Assembly (NCBI RefSeq): GCF_009912395.1
Contig: NZ_WNDO01000005.1
Location: forward strand, 124,001-188,000
Length of the DNA stretch: 64,000 nucleotides
Reading direction: 5' to 3'
Source of the DNA: Luteibacter sp.
GTDB lineage: Bacteria; Pseudomonadota; Gammaproteobacteria; Xanthomonadales; Rhodanobacteraceae
Shown in pieces: positions 1 to 8,241 of the stretch (within the stretch, counting starts at the first letter, position 1; every line of letters begins with the position of its first letter). The position numbers were made by a program, and so were the translations under genes. The notes beneath the pieces were generated by a model. It ran no database searches and was not told where the DNA came from. It worked only from the letters and a program-made list of their open reading frames with translations.

Positions 1-1568
1 TGATCGCCCTGGCCGTCAACGAGGTGGTCGGCGCCGAAGTGCGTTGCACGGTGGCCATCGGCGGCCGCCTGTCCAATCGCAAGGGCCTCAACCGCCAGGG
101 CGGCGGCCTCAGCGTCTCGGCGCTGTCGGACAAGGACCGCAACGACATCAAGCTGGCCGCCGAAATGGGCGCGGACTTCCTGGCCGTGTCGTTCGTGCGT
201 TCGGCGGCGGATCTCCACGAGGCGCGTCGCCTGCTTCGTGAGGCCGGCGGCGATGCGGGCATCGTCTCCAAGATCGAATGCGCCGACGCCATTCCCGTGC
301 TCGGCGAGATCATCGACGCGTCCGACGTGGTGATGGTGGCCCGTGGTGACCTGGGCGTGGAGATCGGCGACGCCGAGCTGCCGGGCCTGCAGAAGAAGAT
401 CATCCGCGAGTCGGTGATGCGCAACCGTTCGGTGATCACCGCGACGCAGATGCTGCAGTCGATGGTGCGCGCACCGATCCCGACCCGCGCCGAAGTGCTC
501 GACGTGGCCAACGCGGTCATCGACGGCACCGACGCCGTGATGCTTTCGGAAGAGAGCGCCGCCGGTGCCCATCCGGACAAGGCCGTGGCCGCCATGCGCC
601 GCATCTGCCTCGGCGCCGAGCGCCAGTTCGAGCCGCGCGACGACCTGCGTCCGAGCACGCATTCGCTCGACCGCTCCGACCAGGCCATCGCCCTGGCCGC
701 GATGGTGCTGGCCTCGCAGATCGGCGTGCGCGCGATCGTCTCGCTGACCGAATCCGGTGCCACCGCCCAGTGGCTGTCGCGCTATCGCTTCGCCGTTCCC
801 ATCTATGCGATGTCGCCGTCCGACGTGGCCCGCCGCCGCATGCTCATGCTGCGCGACGTGCAGCCGGTGGCCTTCGAAACCGGCAAGCTCGACCCGGCCC
901 ACACGGCCCGCGCCGCGCTCCAGCATCTGTTCTCGCTGGGCAAGCTGGTCAAGGGCGACCGCGTGATCCTGACCCACGGAGACCATATCGGCAGCCACGG
1001 CGGCACCAACACGCTGAAGCTGCTGGTGATCGGTGAAGACGGCATCGCGGATAGCCTGCGCGACCAGACACGCCATCCACGCCCCCTCGGAGTAAACTCG
1101 ACGCACTGGCTAACCAACGAGGGCGTCATGATCCGCAATCCTCTCCGCACCGGCGCCATCGTCGCCGCCGTCCTCCTGGTCGCAGGCCCTGCCGCGGCTC
1201 AGACCATTCGAAAGGTCGCACCGGACCGTCTTCCCTATTACTGGACCCTGACCAATACCTCGGTCAGCGCCGATGTGCCGAACATCGGCAGCAACCTCGA
1301 CAAGCCCGGTTGCGTCGCCGTGACCTACATGATCGGTTCCGACGGACGCACGCAGAACGTGGTGGCCGCCAAGACGGTGCCCCAGGGCGATCTCGACAAG
1401 GTCGGCGTTAGCGCCGTCAAGGATTTCCGCTACGGTCCTTCCGGCGTGAATCGCGCCGCCGAACCGGTCAACACCTACTACGTGGTCGGCTTCAACCTTC
1501 CCGAGGACCCGGCCCGCAAGGCGGCGATCGTGAAACAGTGCGCGCTGCCGGGCTACCAGACCACTTGA
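1..1568 (+). CDS. pyk: Pyruvate kinase, 3' part, reading in frame into the next gene
   Basis: Catalyses phosphoenolpyruvate + ADP to pyruvate + ATP, the last glycolytic step. The start lies before base 1. Seen: the catalytic-domain segments SKIE and VARGDLGVEI, the active-site helix TATQMLQSM, and a C-terminal regulatory domain ending near GGTNTLKLLVIGEDG (about base 1040). Pyruvate kinases normally end close to that point. Here no stop occurs in this frame until 1566-1568, so the frame runs through about 80 bases of linker into the secreted protein at 1128. TAA triplets at 1093 and 1111 lie in the frame shifted by one, so a one-base insertion near the gene's end would explain the lost stop. 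The kinase assignment is firm; whether the cell makes a fusion is unknown. Confidence 0.9.
   Translation, partial: IALAVNEVVGAEVRCTVAIGGRLSNRKGLNRQGGGLSVSALSDKDRNDIKLAAEMGADFLAVSFVRSAADLHEARRLLREAGGDAGIVSKIECADAIPVLGEIIDASDVVMVARGDLGVEIGDAELPGLQKKIIRESVMRNRSVITATQMLQSMVRAPIPTRAEVLDVANAVIDGTDAVMLSEESAAGAHPDKAVAAMRRICLGAERQFEPRDDLRPSTHSLDRSDQAIALAAMVLASQIGVRAIVSLTESGATAQWLSRYRFAVPIYAMSPSDVARRRMLMLRDVQPVAFETGKLDPAHTARAALQHLFSLGKLVKGDRVILTHGDHIGSHGGTNTLKLLVIGEDGIADSLRDQTRHPRPLGVNSTHWLTNEGVMIRNPLRTGAIVAAVLLVAGPAAAQTIRKVAPDRLPYYWTLTNTSVSADVPNIGSNLDKPGCVAVTYMIGSDGRTQNVVAAKTVPQGDLDKVGVSAVKDFRYGPSGVNRAAEPVNTYYVVGFNLPEDPARKAAIVKQCALPGYQTT
1128..1568 (+). CDS. Secreted TonB-C-terminal-like protein
   Basis: About 146 residues from the ATG at 1128, which has GAGGG a few bases upstream. 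It begins with a typical Sec signal peptide (MIRNPLRTGAIVAAVLLVAG, then an AAAQ cleavage site) and so is probably periplasmic. The mature part has the pattern of the TonB C-terminal domain: GCVAVTYMIGSDGRTQNV, a small-residue helix (DKVGVSAVKDFRYGPS) and a last strand ending GFNLP. Such stand-alone domains occur widely in this order, and their function is usually unknown. The internal signal peptide argues that this is a separate gene rather than a natural tail of pyruvate kinase, although the two share one open frame. Confidence 0.6.
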   Translation: MIRNPLRTGAIVAAVLLVAGPAAAQTIRKVAPDRLPYYWTLTNTSVSADVPNIGSNLDKPGCVAVTYMIGSDGRTQNVVAAKTVPQGDLDKVGVSAVKDFRYGPSGVNRAAEPVNTYYVVGFNLPEDPARKAAIVKQCALPGYQTT

Positions 1569-1603
1569 TCGCGCCGCACAACGGCTTTCGCGGGGTATTC
1601 CCC

Positions 1604-1609
1604 TATACT
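1604..1609 (+). promoter_or_regulatory. Candidate -10 box for the aldolase gene
   Basis: TATACT lies 65 bases upstream of the aldolase ATG in the short gap after the preceding stop. No good -35 hexamer stands 16-18 bases before it, so the call rests on the -10 match and position only. Confidence 0.35.
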
Positions 1610-1674
1610 CCGCCGGTTTTCGCACTAGCCCCGCCTCGTTCCAAGGGGCATACCACTACGTCCACGGAGTCCTC

Positions 1675-2700
1675 ATGAGCATCGAAAACCTCGAACAGAT
1701 CGCGCAGGCGATGGTCGCCCCCGGCAAGGGCATCATCGCCGTCGACGAATCGACCTCGACCATCAAGAAGCGTCTCGAAGCCGTCAAGCTCGAGAATAAC
1801 GAGGAAAACCGTCGCGCCTACCGTGAGCTGCTGCTCACCGCCCCGAACCTTGGTAACTACATCTCGGGCGCCATCCTGTTCGACGAGACGATCCGCCAGA
1901 AGACGGGCGACGGCCGCACCATGGTCCAGGCCATGGAAGCCGCCGGCATCCTCCCGGGCATCAAGGTCGACAAGGGCACGCACCCGCTGGCCGGTTTCCC
2001 GGACGAAGTGGTCACCGAAGGCCTCGACGGCCTCCGTGAGCGCCTGCAGGAATACGCGAGCCTCGGCGCCAAGTTCGCCAAGTGGCGCGCCGTGATCAAG
2101 ATCACCGACGGCACCCCGACCTCGGCTGCCATCGATGCCAACGTGCACGCGCTGGCCCGCTATGCGGCGCTCTGCCAGGAAGCCGGCCTCGTGCCGATGG
2201 TCGAGCCGGAAATCCTCATGGACGACAAGGAAAGCGTCCACGATCTCGACACCAGCTACATGGTGCACGAGGAAGTCCTGCGTGCCCTGTTCGGTGCGCT
2301 GGCGCTGTACAACGTCAATCTCCGCGGCCTGATCCTCAAGGTCAGCATGGTCATCCCGGGCAAGTACGCCCCGGCCGACGAGCAGGTGGACATCGAAGAC
2401 GTGGCCCAGGCCACGGTAGACGTGTTCCTGAACGCCGTGCCGGCCTCCGTGGCGGGCATCGTGTTCCTCTCGGGCGGCCAGGACGACGAGCAGGCCACGG
2501 CCCACCTCGACGCCATCAACAAGCTCGGTCCGCACCCGTGGCCGATCAGCTTCTCCTACGGTCGCGCCCTGGTCTCCAAGGCCCTGGACGTCTGGTCGAA
2601 GGACCAGAAGGCCAACTGGGGTGCCGGTCAGGAGACCGTGGTCGAGCGCGCCAAGGAAAACAGCGACGCCGCCAAGGGCAACTGGAAGAAGCGCGCCTGA
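1675..2700 (+). CDS. fbaB: Fructose-bisphosphate aldolase, class I
   Basis: 341 residues, the usual length for the class I (Schiff-base) aldolase of xanthomonads, which reversibly cleaves fructose 1,6-bisphosphate in the cytoplasm. Family marks are the N-terminal GKGIIAVDESTSTIKKR, the central FAKWRAVIKI, and GLILKVSMVIPGK, whose first lysine fits the Schiff-base position, followed by FLSGGQ and ISFSYGRAL. No class II zinc motif is present. The ATG at 1675 has GGAG six bases upstream. It follows pyruvate kinase on the same strand, a glycolytic pairing, and a strong hairpin terminator follows it. Confidence 0.95.
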   Translation: MSIENLEQIAQAMVAPGKGIIAVDESTSTIKKRLEAVKLENNEENRRAYRELLLTAPNLGNYISGAILFDETIRQKTGDGRTMVQAMEAAGILPGIKVDKGTHPLAGFPDEVVTEGLDGLRERLQEYASLGAKFAKWRAVIKITDGTPTSAAIDANVHALARYAALCQEAGLVPMVEPEILMDDKESVHDLDTSYMVHEEVLRALFGALALYNVNLRGLILKVSMVIPGKYAPADEQVDIEDVAQATVDVFLNAVPASVAGIVFLSGGQDDEQATAHLDAINKLGPHPWPISFSYGRALVSKALDVWSKDQKANWGAGQETVVERAKENSDAAKGNWKKRA

Positions 2701-2721
2701 CGGTTTCCGCCGTCTAGACCG

Positions 2722-2751
2722 AAAAAGGCGCCGCTCCGTCGGCGCCTTTTT
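2722..2751 (+). terminator. Rho-independent terminator after the aldolase gene
   Basis: GGCGCC arms (2727-2732 and 2741-2746) enclose an eight-base loop, with an A run before and a T run after, extending the pairing to 11 bp. It starts 21 bases after the aldolase stop. Confidence 0.9.
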
Positions 2752-2817
2752 CTTGTGACCGATTCGCCGTTTTCCGCGGTTCTCGGTTGCTCCGGCCACG
2801 GCGGAGCGCTCCAATCA

Positions 2818-2844
2818 CCCGTGGGGCGCGCTCGCGCCCACGGG
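2818..2844 (+). repeat. GC-rich imperfect hairpin just before the protease start
   Basis: CCCGTGGGGCGCG pairs with CGCGCCCACGGG apart from one bulged G. The stem ends four bases before the GAGGG that probably serves the ATG at 2861. It has no T tail in the coding direction, so it is unlikely to be a terminator for the plus strand. Confidence 0.5.
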
Positions 2845-2860
2845 CTTGAGGGTGAAGGGA

Positions 2861-4294
2861 ATGAAGCAGCGTGCTTGGGTCGCCCTGGCGGCCTCGTTGG
2901 CTTGCGTGGCGGCCGGAGCGGCCTTGCTGCGTGAGGGGAATGGATCCGGCGCAATGTTTGCCGTGGAGGCGGCCCGTCCTGCGGCGGCTGCCACGTCGGC
3001 ATCCGCGACATCGTCGCCGCGGCTGGCGATCGATGCGCCCGCCCGGCACCGGTCCTCAGGGGCGAACGATCCGGGGCCGACGCTTCCCTTGCTTGTCATC
3101 ACGGGCTCCGAGCCACCGCGCCGGGATGGCGTCTTCACCTATTACCCCGTCCGTATCGATGAGAAGCAGGCGCGTGCCGCGATGAAGGGCGGCCGCCTGT
3201 CCATTCCGACACCCGACGGTTCGCGCCTCGATCTGGCGTTCGAACACGCCGTGGAGCATGGGAACGGAAACTGGACCTGGGTCGGTCGTCTCGACGGCCA
3301 GGACAATACCCAGCGTGCTGTCATCACCTTCGGTCCTGACGCCACGGCGGCGACCCTGCCCGATGCCGATGGCCAGCAGCGCAAGCTCACCATCCAGGGC
3401 GGTCAGACCTACCTCGTCAGCGCCCCCCTCTCCAGCCTGCATGTCGGGGTGAACCCGCTAGGCGACACCATCAAGCCCGTCGGTGTGCCGGGTGCCGGCC
3501 TGGCCAGCACGGGAGCGCTCGACAACACGCTGGGGGTTCCGCTCGCCTCGGGCCAGGATGCCAACGGCCTGAAAGCACCGAGCGCGGCCGGGCCGACCAC
3601 GGTCGACGTGCTTGCCATCTATTCCAGCGGTTTCCGCCAGGCGAAGGGCTCCACCGCCGCGGCAATCACCGAATTGACCAACCGCTTCGACGTGGCCAAC
3701 CAGGTGTTGTTGAACTCGCAGGTCAACGCGTCGTTCCGCATGGTACGCGCCCAGGAAGCGCAAGCGCCCGACGATACGGACAACACGCAGATGCTGGATG
3801 CGATCCGCACCAGCACGCCCTGGGTGCAGACCCTGCGCGATCAAGTGGGTGCCGATCTGGTGACCTTTGTGCGCCAGTACAACGCCGGCAACAACAGCTG
3901 CGGTGTGGCCTATATCCCGCCGGGCAACTACGCCGCCGCGGGCGACCTGATGTATTCCGTGGTCAGCGACGGCAGCCTGCCGACCGGTTACTACTGCGAG
4001 GCCACCACGCTCGCGCATGAGCTGGGCCACAACCTCGGCGCACAGCACAACCACGAACAGGACGCGACGGGCGGCCTGTTCCCGTACTCCTATGGCTATC
4101 GCAATTTCTCCGCGCAGTTCTACGACGTGATGGCCTATGGCCCCGATGCGAACCAGCGCTTCTGGACGTTCTCCAACCCGCAGGTGCAGTGCAAGGGCCT
4201 GCCGTGCGGCCTTGCCGACTACGCGGACGTTGCGCGCACGCTACGCCTGACGATGCCCATCGCGGCAGGATTCCGCGCCAGCAAGACACGTTGA
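2861..4294 (+). CDS. Secreted reprolysin-like zinc metalloprotease
   Basis: 477 residues. The N-terminus is a signal peptide (MKQRAWVALAASLACVAAGA) followed by an Ala/Ser-rich stretch, then a propeptide-like region to about residue 245. The catalytic domain carries the extended zinc motif HELGHNLGAQH near residue 386 (HExxHxxGxxH) and a Met-turn YDVMAYG some 35 residues later, both diagnostic of metzincins of the M12/M72 type. Cysteines around the domain suggest disulfides. A TTG fifteen bases upstream is in frame, but the ATG at 2861 is better placed behind GAGGG. The protein is probably exported; its substrate cannot be told. It is a single-gene unit with a bidirectional terminator behind it. 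Confidence 0.85.
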   Translation: MKQRAWVALAASLACVAAGAALLREGNGSGAMFAVEAARPAAAATSASATSSPRLAIDAPARHRSSGANDPGPTLPLLVITGSEPPRRDGVFTYYPVRIDEKQARAAMKGGRLSIPTPDGSRLDLAFEHAVEHGNGNWTWVGRLDGQDNTQRAVITFGPDATAATLPDADGQQRKLTIQGGQTYLVSAPLSSLHVGVNPLGDTIKPVGVPGAGLASTGALDNTLGVPLASGQDANGLKAPSAAGPTTVDVLAIYSSGFRQAKGSTAAAITELTNRFDVANQVLLNSQVNASFRMVRAQEAQAPDDTDNTQMLDAIRTSTPWVQTLRDQVGADLVTFVRQYNAGNNSCGVAYIPPGNYAAAGDLMYSVVSDGSLPTGYYCEATTLAHELGHNLGAQHNHEQDATGGLFPYSYGYRNFSAQFYDVMAYGPDANQRFWTFSNPQVQCKGLPCGLADYADVARTLRLTMPIAAGFRASKTR

Positions 4295-4309
4295 TCCGTC
4301 GCGCCCATA

Positions 4310-4341
4310 AAAAAAGCCGGTGCCTCGCGGCACCGGCTTTT
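4310..4341. terminator. Bidirectional terminator between convergent genes
   Basis: GCCGGTGCC and GGCACCGGC flank a TCGC tetraloop, with an A run on the left and T run on the right. It can stop the protease transcript on the plus strand and the barrel-protein transcript on the minus strand. Confidence 0.9.
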
Positions 4342-4362
4342 CTTTGTATCTGGCGATAGCGA

Positions 4363-4953
4363 TCAGAAGCGATATTCGGCGCTGATCGAAGCCATGTTGG
4401 TCGACAGGTCGACGCCGTGCTTGTCGGCATCGTAATGGTCGTAGTTGATGCCAAGGCTCCAATTGCGATTGAAGTCGTAGCCCACGCCCGCACCGGCGTA
4501 CCAGCTGGTCTTGTCGATGCCGCGACGGCTCGTGAGGTCGACATCGTCGTTGCTCAGGCCGTGGCCCTTCCAGCCGTAGATACCGCCACGAGCGCTGATG
4601 TACCACTGCTGGGTGATGTTGAAGTGGCCGTTCACGCCGGCGGTCCAACCATGCAGCTCCGACTTGCGGCGGTCGACGACGCGGTTGCCGTTGAAGAAGT
4701 TCTTGGCGTGGATGTTGCCGAGATCGTTGTAACCGACTTCGACACCGAGGGCAGCCCACGGGGCGACGGCCCAACGGTAACCGCCGTTCAGCGCGTAACC
4801 GGTGTCGTGACCGTTGTAGGCGTTCTTGTCGATCGAGGTACGGCCGACGTTGCCGTTGACGAACCAGCCTGCGCCGTTGGCATCCTGGGCGAACGCCGGG
4901 GCGGTGACCGCGCTGGCAGCGACAAGGGCGAGGGCGAAAAGGGTCTTCTTCAT
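4363..4953 (-). CDS. Outer-membrane beta-barrel protein (OmpA/OmpW-like), paralogue 1
   Basis: 196 residues. The signal peptide MKKTLFALALVAASAVTAP ends at AFAQ. The mature part has alternating amphipathic strands rich in Gly, Tyr and Trp (GWFVNGNVGRT, YALNGGYRWAV, LGVEVGYNDLGN, QWYISARGGIYGW, WYAGAGVGYDF, LGINYDHY) and ends in AEYRF, a terminal aromatic residue of the kind read by the BAM machinery. This fits a small eight-stranded barrel. The ATG at 4953 has AGGAGAG upstream and directly starts the signal peptide; an upstream in-frame start would place 15 charged residues before it. The next minus-strand gene upstream encodes a clear paralogue with the same motif order. Confidence 0.8.
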   Translation of the reverse strand: MKKTLFALALVAASAVTAPAFAQDANGAGWFVNGNVGRTSIDKNAYNGHDTGYALNGGYRWAVAPWAALGVEVGYNDLGNIHAKNFFNGNRVVDRRKSELHGWTAGVNGHFNITQQWYISARGGIYGWKGHGLSNDDVDLTSRRGIDKTSWYAGAGVGYDFNRNWSLGINYDHYDADKHGVDLSTNMASISAEYRF

Positions 4954-5130
4954 GGTGAATCTCTCCTGCTTTTTGTTCTTGTGAGCGTCGGCGACCATGG
5001 GGGGAATGTCGTCCGCGCTACCTGCGCGCGGTCGTGGGGGCGCCGCGCGTCGTTACTTAGATGTGGCAGCTTCGTTACGATTCAATACCGTCAAGTTCAA
5101 TATTTAGAATCGGTTAAGTCTAGAAACGAA

Positions 5131-5160
5131 CGAGCCGCGACGGTTGCCCGTCGCGGCTCG
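5131..5160 (-). terminator. Hairpin terminator after barrel paralogue 2
   Basis: A perfect 12-bp stem (CGAGCCGCGACG with its complement) closes a six-base loop, 33 bases past the stop of the gene at 5193. On the minus strand it is followed by TTCGTTTCT, a modest T tail. It separates the two barrel genes into two units. Confidence 0.65.
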
Positions 5161-5192
5161 AGGAAACTCCGGAAAAACCGGGGTTTGACGAC

Positions 5193-5921
5193 TTAGAAGC
5201 GGTATTCGCCAGCCAGCGAGACGATGCCGGTGGAGCGCTTCAGGCCGGTGCTGACATCGCCGGTGGCGTTGTTGCGGACCTTGCCGGCATTGGCGTGGAA
5301 GTAGTCGTAGGTGACGCCCACGCCGAAGTGCTCGTTGATGTCCCAACCGGTACCGATACCGGCGTACCAGCTGCCACGGCCCGGACGGCCGCCGTTGGAG
5401 AAGCCGATGTCCTGGCCCACGCTGTTGTTGTAGTTGTTGCTGTTGTCGTTGGCGCGGAAGTAGCCGCCGTGCGCGCTGATGTACCACTGCGGCACGAGGT
5501 TCAGCTTGCCGTTGATACCGACCATCCAGCCGCGCAGGGCGTTACGCGACTTGCGCTGGTTGACGTCGTTATCGTTGAAGATGTTCTTCACACGGTAGTT
5601 GCCCAGGTCGGTGTAGCCGGCTTCGAGGCCGAGGCCCAGATCCTGGCCGGCCTTCCAGCGGTAACCGCCGAGGACGCCGTAACCGGTGCGACGGCCCTGT
5701 TCGCCGTGCAGGAAGTTGAAGCCGCTGGCATTGCTGCCGAAGCCGCCGGTGTCGCTGCCGTTGGTACGGCCGACGTTGGCGCCGATGAACCAGTTGCCGC
5801 TACCGACGGCCTGGCTGGGCTGGTAATTGCCCGAAACAGCCGAGTTGCTGTCCTGGGCGAAGGCCGGGATGGCCGCGAACGAAGCGCAAGAAACCGCAAG
5901 GGCAAGAGCTGCCTTTTTCAT
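5193..5921 (-). CDS. Outer-membrane beta-barrel protein, paralogue 2
   Basis: 242 residues. The signal peptide MKKAALALAVSCASFAAIP ends at AFAQ. The barrel shares with paralogue 1 the blocks WFIGANVGRT, GVLGGYRWKAG, LGLEAGYTDLGN, QWYISAHGGYF, SWYAGIGTGWDI, GVTYDYFHA and the terminal AGEYRF. It is longer because of Gly/Ser/Asn-rich loops (NGSDTGGFGSNASGF and SNNYNNSVG), which are probably surface exposed. The ATG has AGAGGA upstream. The two genes look like a tandem duplication with separate transcripts. Function is unknown beyond a predicted outer-membrane location. Confidence 0.8.
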   Translation of the reverse strand: MKKAALALAVSCASFAAIPAFAQDSNSAVSGNYQPSQAVGSGNWFIGANVGRTNGSDTGGFGSNASGFNFLHGEQGRRTGYGVLGGYRWKAGQDLGLGLEAGYTDLGNYRVKNIFNDNDVNQRKSRNALRGWMVGINGKLNLVPQWYISAHGGYFRANDNSNNYNNSVGQDIGFSNGGRPGRGSWYAGIGTGWDINEHFGVGVTYDYFHANAGKVRNNATGDVSTGLKRSTGIVSLAGEYRF

Positions 5922-6145
5922 GGGAATGTTCCTCTTATTGTCGGGGCGGCCACCGGCTTGGGGTGGGGGAGCTTGGGTGGCCTGTGGACGATTAGAACGC
6001 CTCGAACCTGAAGAAATTCAGAAATGCGGATGAAAAGATTAAGCCGGGGTTAACTTCCCGGCTCTGGGCTGAACCTCCACGACAACGTGATACGCAATGC
6101 GCGACAATGGCGTTTTTTCAGCCGCCTGCTAACTGGAGAACGCCG

Positions 6146-8158
6146 ATGACGACACGCCGCGAACGCGCCAATGCGATCCGCGCCCTGGCCATGGATGGTG
6201 TGGAAGCTGCAAAGTCGGGCCATCCGGGCATGCCCATGGGCATGGCCGATATCGCCGAAGTGGTCTGGGGTGACTTCCTCCACCACAACCCGTCGAATCC
6301 GCATTGGCCCAACCGCGATCGCTTCGTCCTCTCGAACGGCCACGGCTCGATGCTGCAGTACGCGCTGCTGCACCTGACCGGCTACAACCTGCCGATCGAA
6401 GACCTGAAGAACTTCCGCCAGCTCAACCACCACACCGCGGGTCATCCGGAATACGGCCACACCCCGGGCGTGGAGACCACCACTGGTCCGCTCGGCCAGG
6501 GCCTCGCCAACGCCGTGGGCTTCGCCATCGCCGAAAAGGTGCTCGCCGCCCGCTTCAACAAGCCCGGCCACGACATCGTCGACCACCACACCTTCGTCTT
6601 CGTGGGCGATGGCTGCCTGATGGAAGGCATTTCGCACGAAGTCTCCTCGCTCGCCGGCACGCTCAAGCTCGGCAAGCTCGTCGCGATCTACGACGACAAC
6701 GGCATCTCCATCGACGGCGAGGTGCACGATTGGTTCACCGACAACACTGCCGAGCGCTTCAAGGCCTACGGCTGGAACGTCGTGGTGGGCAAGGACGGCA
6801 AGCCGGTCGACGGCCATGATGGCGAGGCGATCAAGGCCGCCATCGCTTCCGCCACCGCGCAGAGCGACAAGCCCGGCCTGGTGATCTGCAAGACCATCAT
6901 CGGCTTCGGCTCGCCGAACAAGGAAGGCAAGGAGTCCTCGCATGGCTCCCCGCTGGGTCCGGACGAGGTCAAGCTGGCTCGCGAGCAGTTGGGCTGGAAG
7001 TACGGTCCATTCGAGATCCCGGACGACATCTACGCCTCCTGGAACGCCAAGGACACCGGTGCCAAGTCCGAGAAGGCCTGGAACGAGGCGTTCGACGCCT
7101 ACGCCAAGGCCTATCCGGAGCTGGCGGAGGAGTTCAAGCGTCGCATCGCCGGCGAGCTGCCGAAGAGCTGGCATGACGGCGCCGCCGCCTACGTGAAGAA
7201 GCTGCAGGTCGAAGGCCCGGTCGTCGCTTCGCGCAAGGCCTCGCAGATGACCCTCGACGCGTTCGGCCCGCTGCTGCCGGAACTGATGGGCGGCTCCGCC
7301 GACCTGGCCCCGTCGAACCTCACCATCTGGAAGGGTTCCAAGAACATCGCCACGGGCGGTGCGGAAGGCAACTACATCCACTACGGCGTGCGCGAGTTCG
7401 GCATGTCGGCCATCGCCAACGGCATCGCGCTGCATGGCGGCTTCATTCCGTACGACGCCACGTTCCTGGTGTTCTCCGACTACGCCCGCAACGCGGTGCG
7501 CATGTCGGCGCTGATTCCGGCGCACGCGATTCACGTCTACACCCACGACTCGATCGGCCTGGGTGAAGACGGCCCGACCCACCAGCCGGTGGAGCATCTG
7601 GGTTCGCTGCGCCTGATCCCGAACAACCGCGTGTGGCGTCCGGCCGATGCCGTGGAGTCGGCGGTGTCGTGGAAGAAGGCGATCGAACGCGCCGGCAACC
7701 CGTCGTGCCTGGTCTTCTCGCGCCAGAACCTCAAGCACAATCCGCGCACCGACGAGCAGGTGGCGAACATCGAGAAGGGCGGCTACGTGCTGTTCGAGCC
7801 CTCCGAGAAGTTCAAGGCCATCATCATCGCCACGGGTTCGGAAGTCGGCATCGCGGTGGAAGCCGCGCAGGCGCTGGGTGACCAGGGCGTGCCGGTCCGT
7901 GTGGTCTCGATGCCCTGCACCGAGGAATTCGATGCCCAGCCTTCCGAGTACCGCGAAGGCGTGCTGCCGTCCTGGTGCCGCGCCCGCGTGGCCGTGGAAG
8001 CCGCCAGCGTCGATTTCTGGGCCAAGTACATCGGTCTGGACGGCAAGGCGATCGGCATGAGCACGTTTGGCGCCTCGGCCCCAATCGACAAGCTGTACGA
8101 GCACTTCGGCATCACCACCACCGCCGTGGTCGATGCGGTCAAGGGCGTCATCAAGTAA
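6146..8158 (+). CDS. tkt: Transketolase
   Basis: 670 residues, full family length. It moves two-carbon ketol units between sugar phosphates in the pentose phosphate pathway, using thiamine diphosphate and a divalent metal. Seen: the N-terminal [12 protein letters not shown], the ThDP/metal motif [13 protein letters not shown] near residue 155, substrate-binding [11 protein letters not shown], the pyrimidine-domain motif [15 protein letters not shown] near 475, and the C-terminal domain ending [15 protein letters not shown]. The ATG at 6146 has TGGAGAA eight bases upstream; an earlier in-frame start would add 13 residues not expected in the family. A terminator follows directly. Confidence 0.96.
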   Translation: MTTRRERANAIRALAMDGVEAAKSGHPGMPMGMADIAEVVWGDFLHHNPSNPHWPNRDRFVLSNGHGSMLQYALLHLTGYNLPIEDLKNFRQLNHHTAGHPEYGHTPGVETTTGPLGQGLANAVGFAIAEKVLAARFNKPGHDIVDHHTFVFVGDGCLMEGISHEVSSLAGTLKLGKLVAIYDDNGISIDGEVHDWFTDNTAERFKAYGWNVVVGKDGKPVDGHDGEAIKAAIASATAQSDKPGLVICKTIIGFGSPNKEGKESSHGSPLGPDEVKLAREQLGWKYGPFEIPDDIYASWNAKDTGAKSEKAWNEAFDAYAKAYPELAEEFKRRIAGELPKSWHDGAAAYVKKLQVEGPVVASRKASQMTLDAFGPLLPELMGGSADLAPSNLTIWKGSKNIATGGAEGNYIHYGVREFGMSAIANGIALHGGFIPYDATFLVFSDYARNAVRMSALIPAHAIHVYTHDSIGLGEDGPTHQPVEHLGSLRLIPNNRVWRPADAVESAVSWKKAIERAGNPSCLVFSRQNLKHNPRTDEQVANIEKGGYVLFEPSEKFKAIIIATGSEVGIAVEAAQALGDQGVPVRVVSMPCTEEFDAQPSEYREGVLPSWCRARVAVEAASVDFWAKYIGLDGKAIGMSTFGASAPIDKLYEHFGITTTAVVDAVKGVIK

Positions 8159-8175
8159 TCGATGCCGTTCCAGCG

Positions 8176-8200
8176 AAGGCCCCCGCAAGGGGGCCTTCTT
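8176..8200 (+). terminator. Rho-independent terminator after transketolase
   Basis: AAGGCCCCC and GGGGGCCTT enclose a GCAA tetraloop, followed by CTTGCGTTTT. It starts 18 bases after the tkt stop. Confidence 0.8.
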
Positions 8201-8241
8201 GCGTTTTGAACCCCTGTTTTCCGGATGAACCATTGGTCACG

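Noticed and set aside
31-1030. Several additional plus-strand frames inside pyruvate kinase
   Set aside because: They are Arg/Pro/Ala-rich frame shadows of the kinase with no motifs.
6050-8233. Long minus-strand frame of over 700 codons opposite transketolase
   Set aside because: It mirrors a gene with full transketolase motifs; its translation is His/Arg/Gly/Val-rich low complexity, as expected from GC-rich third positions read on the other strand.
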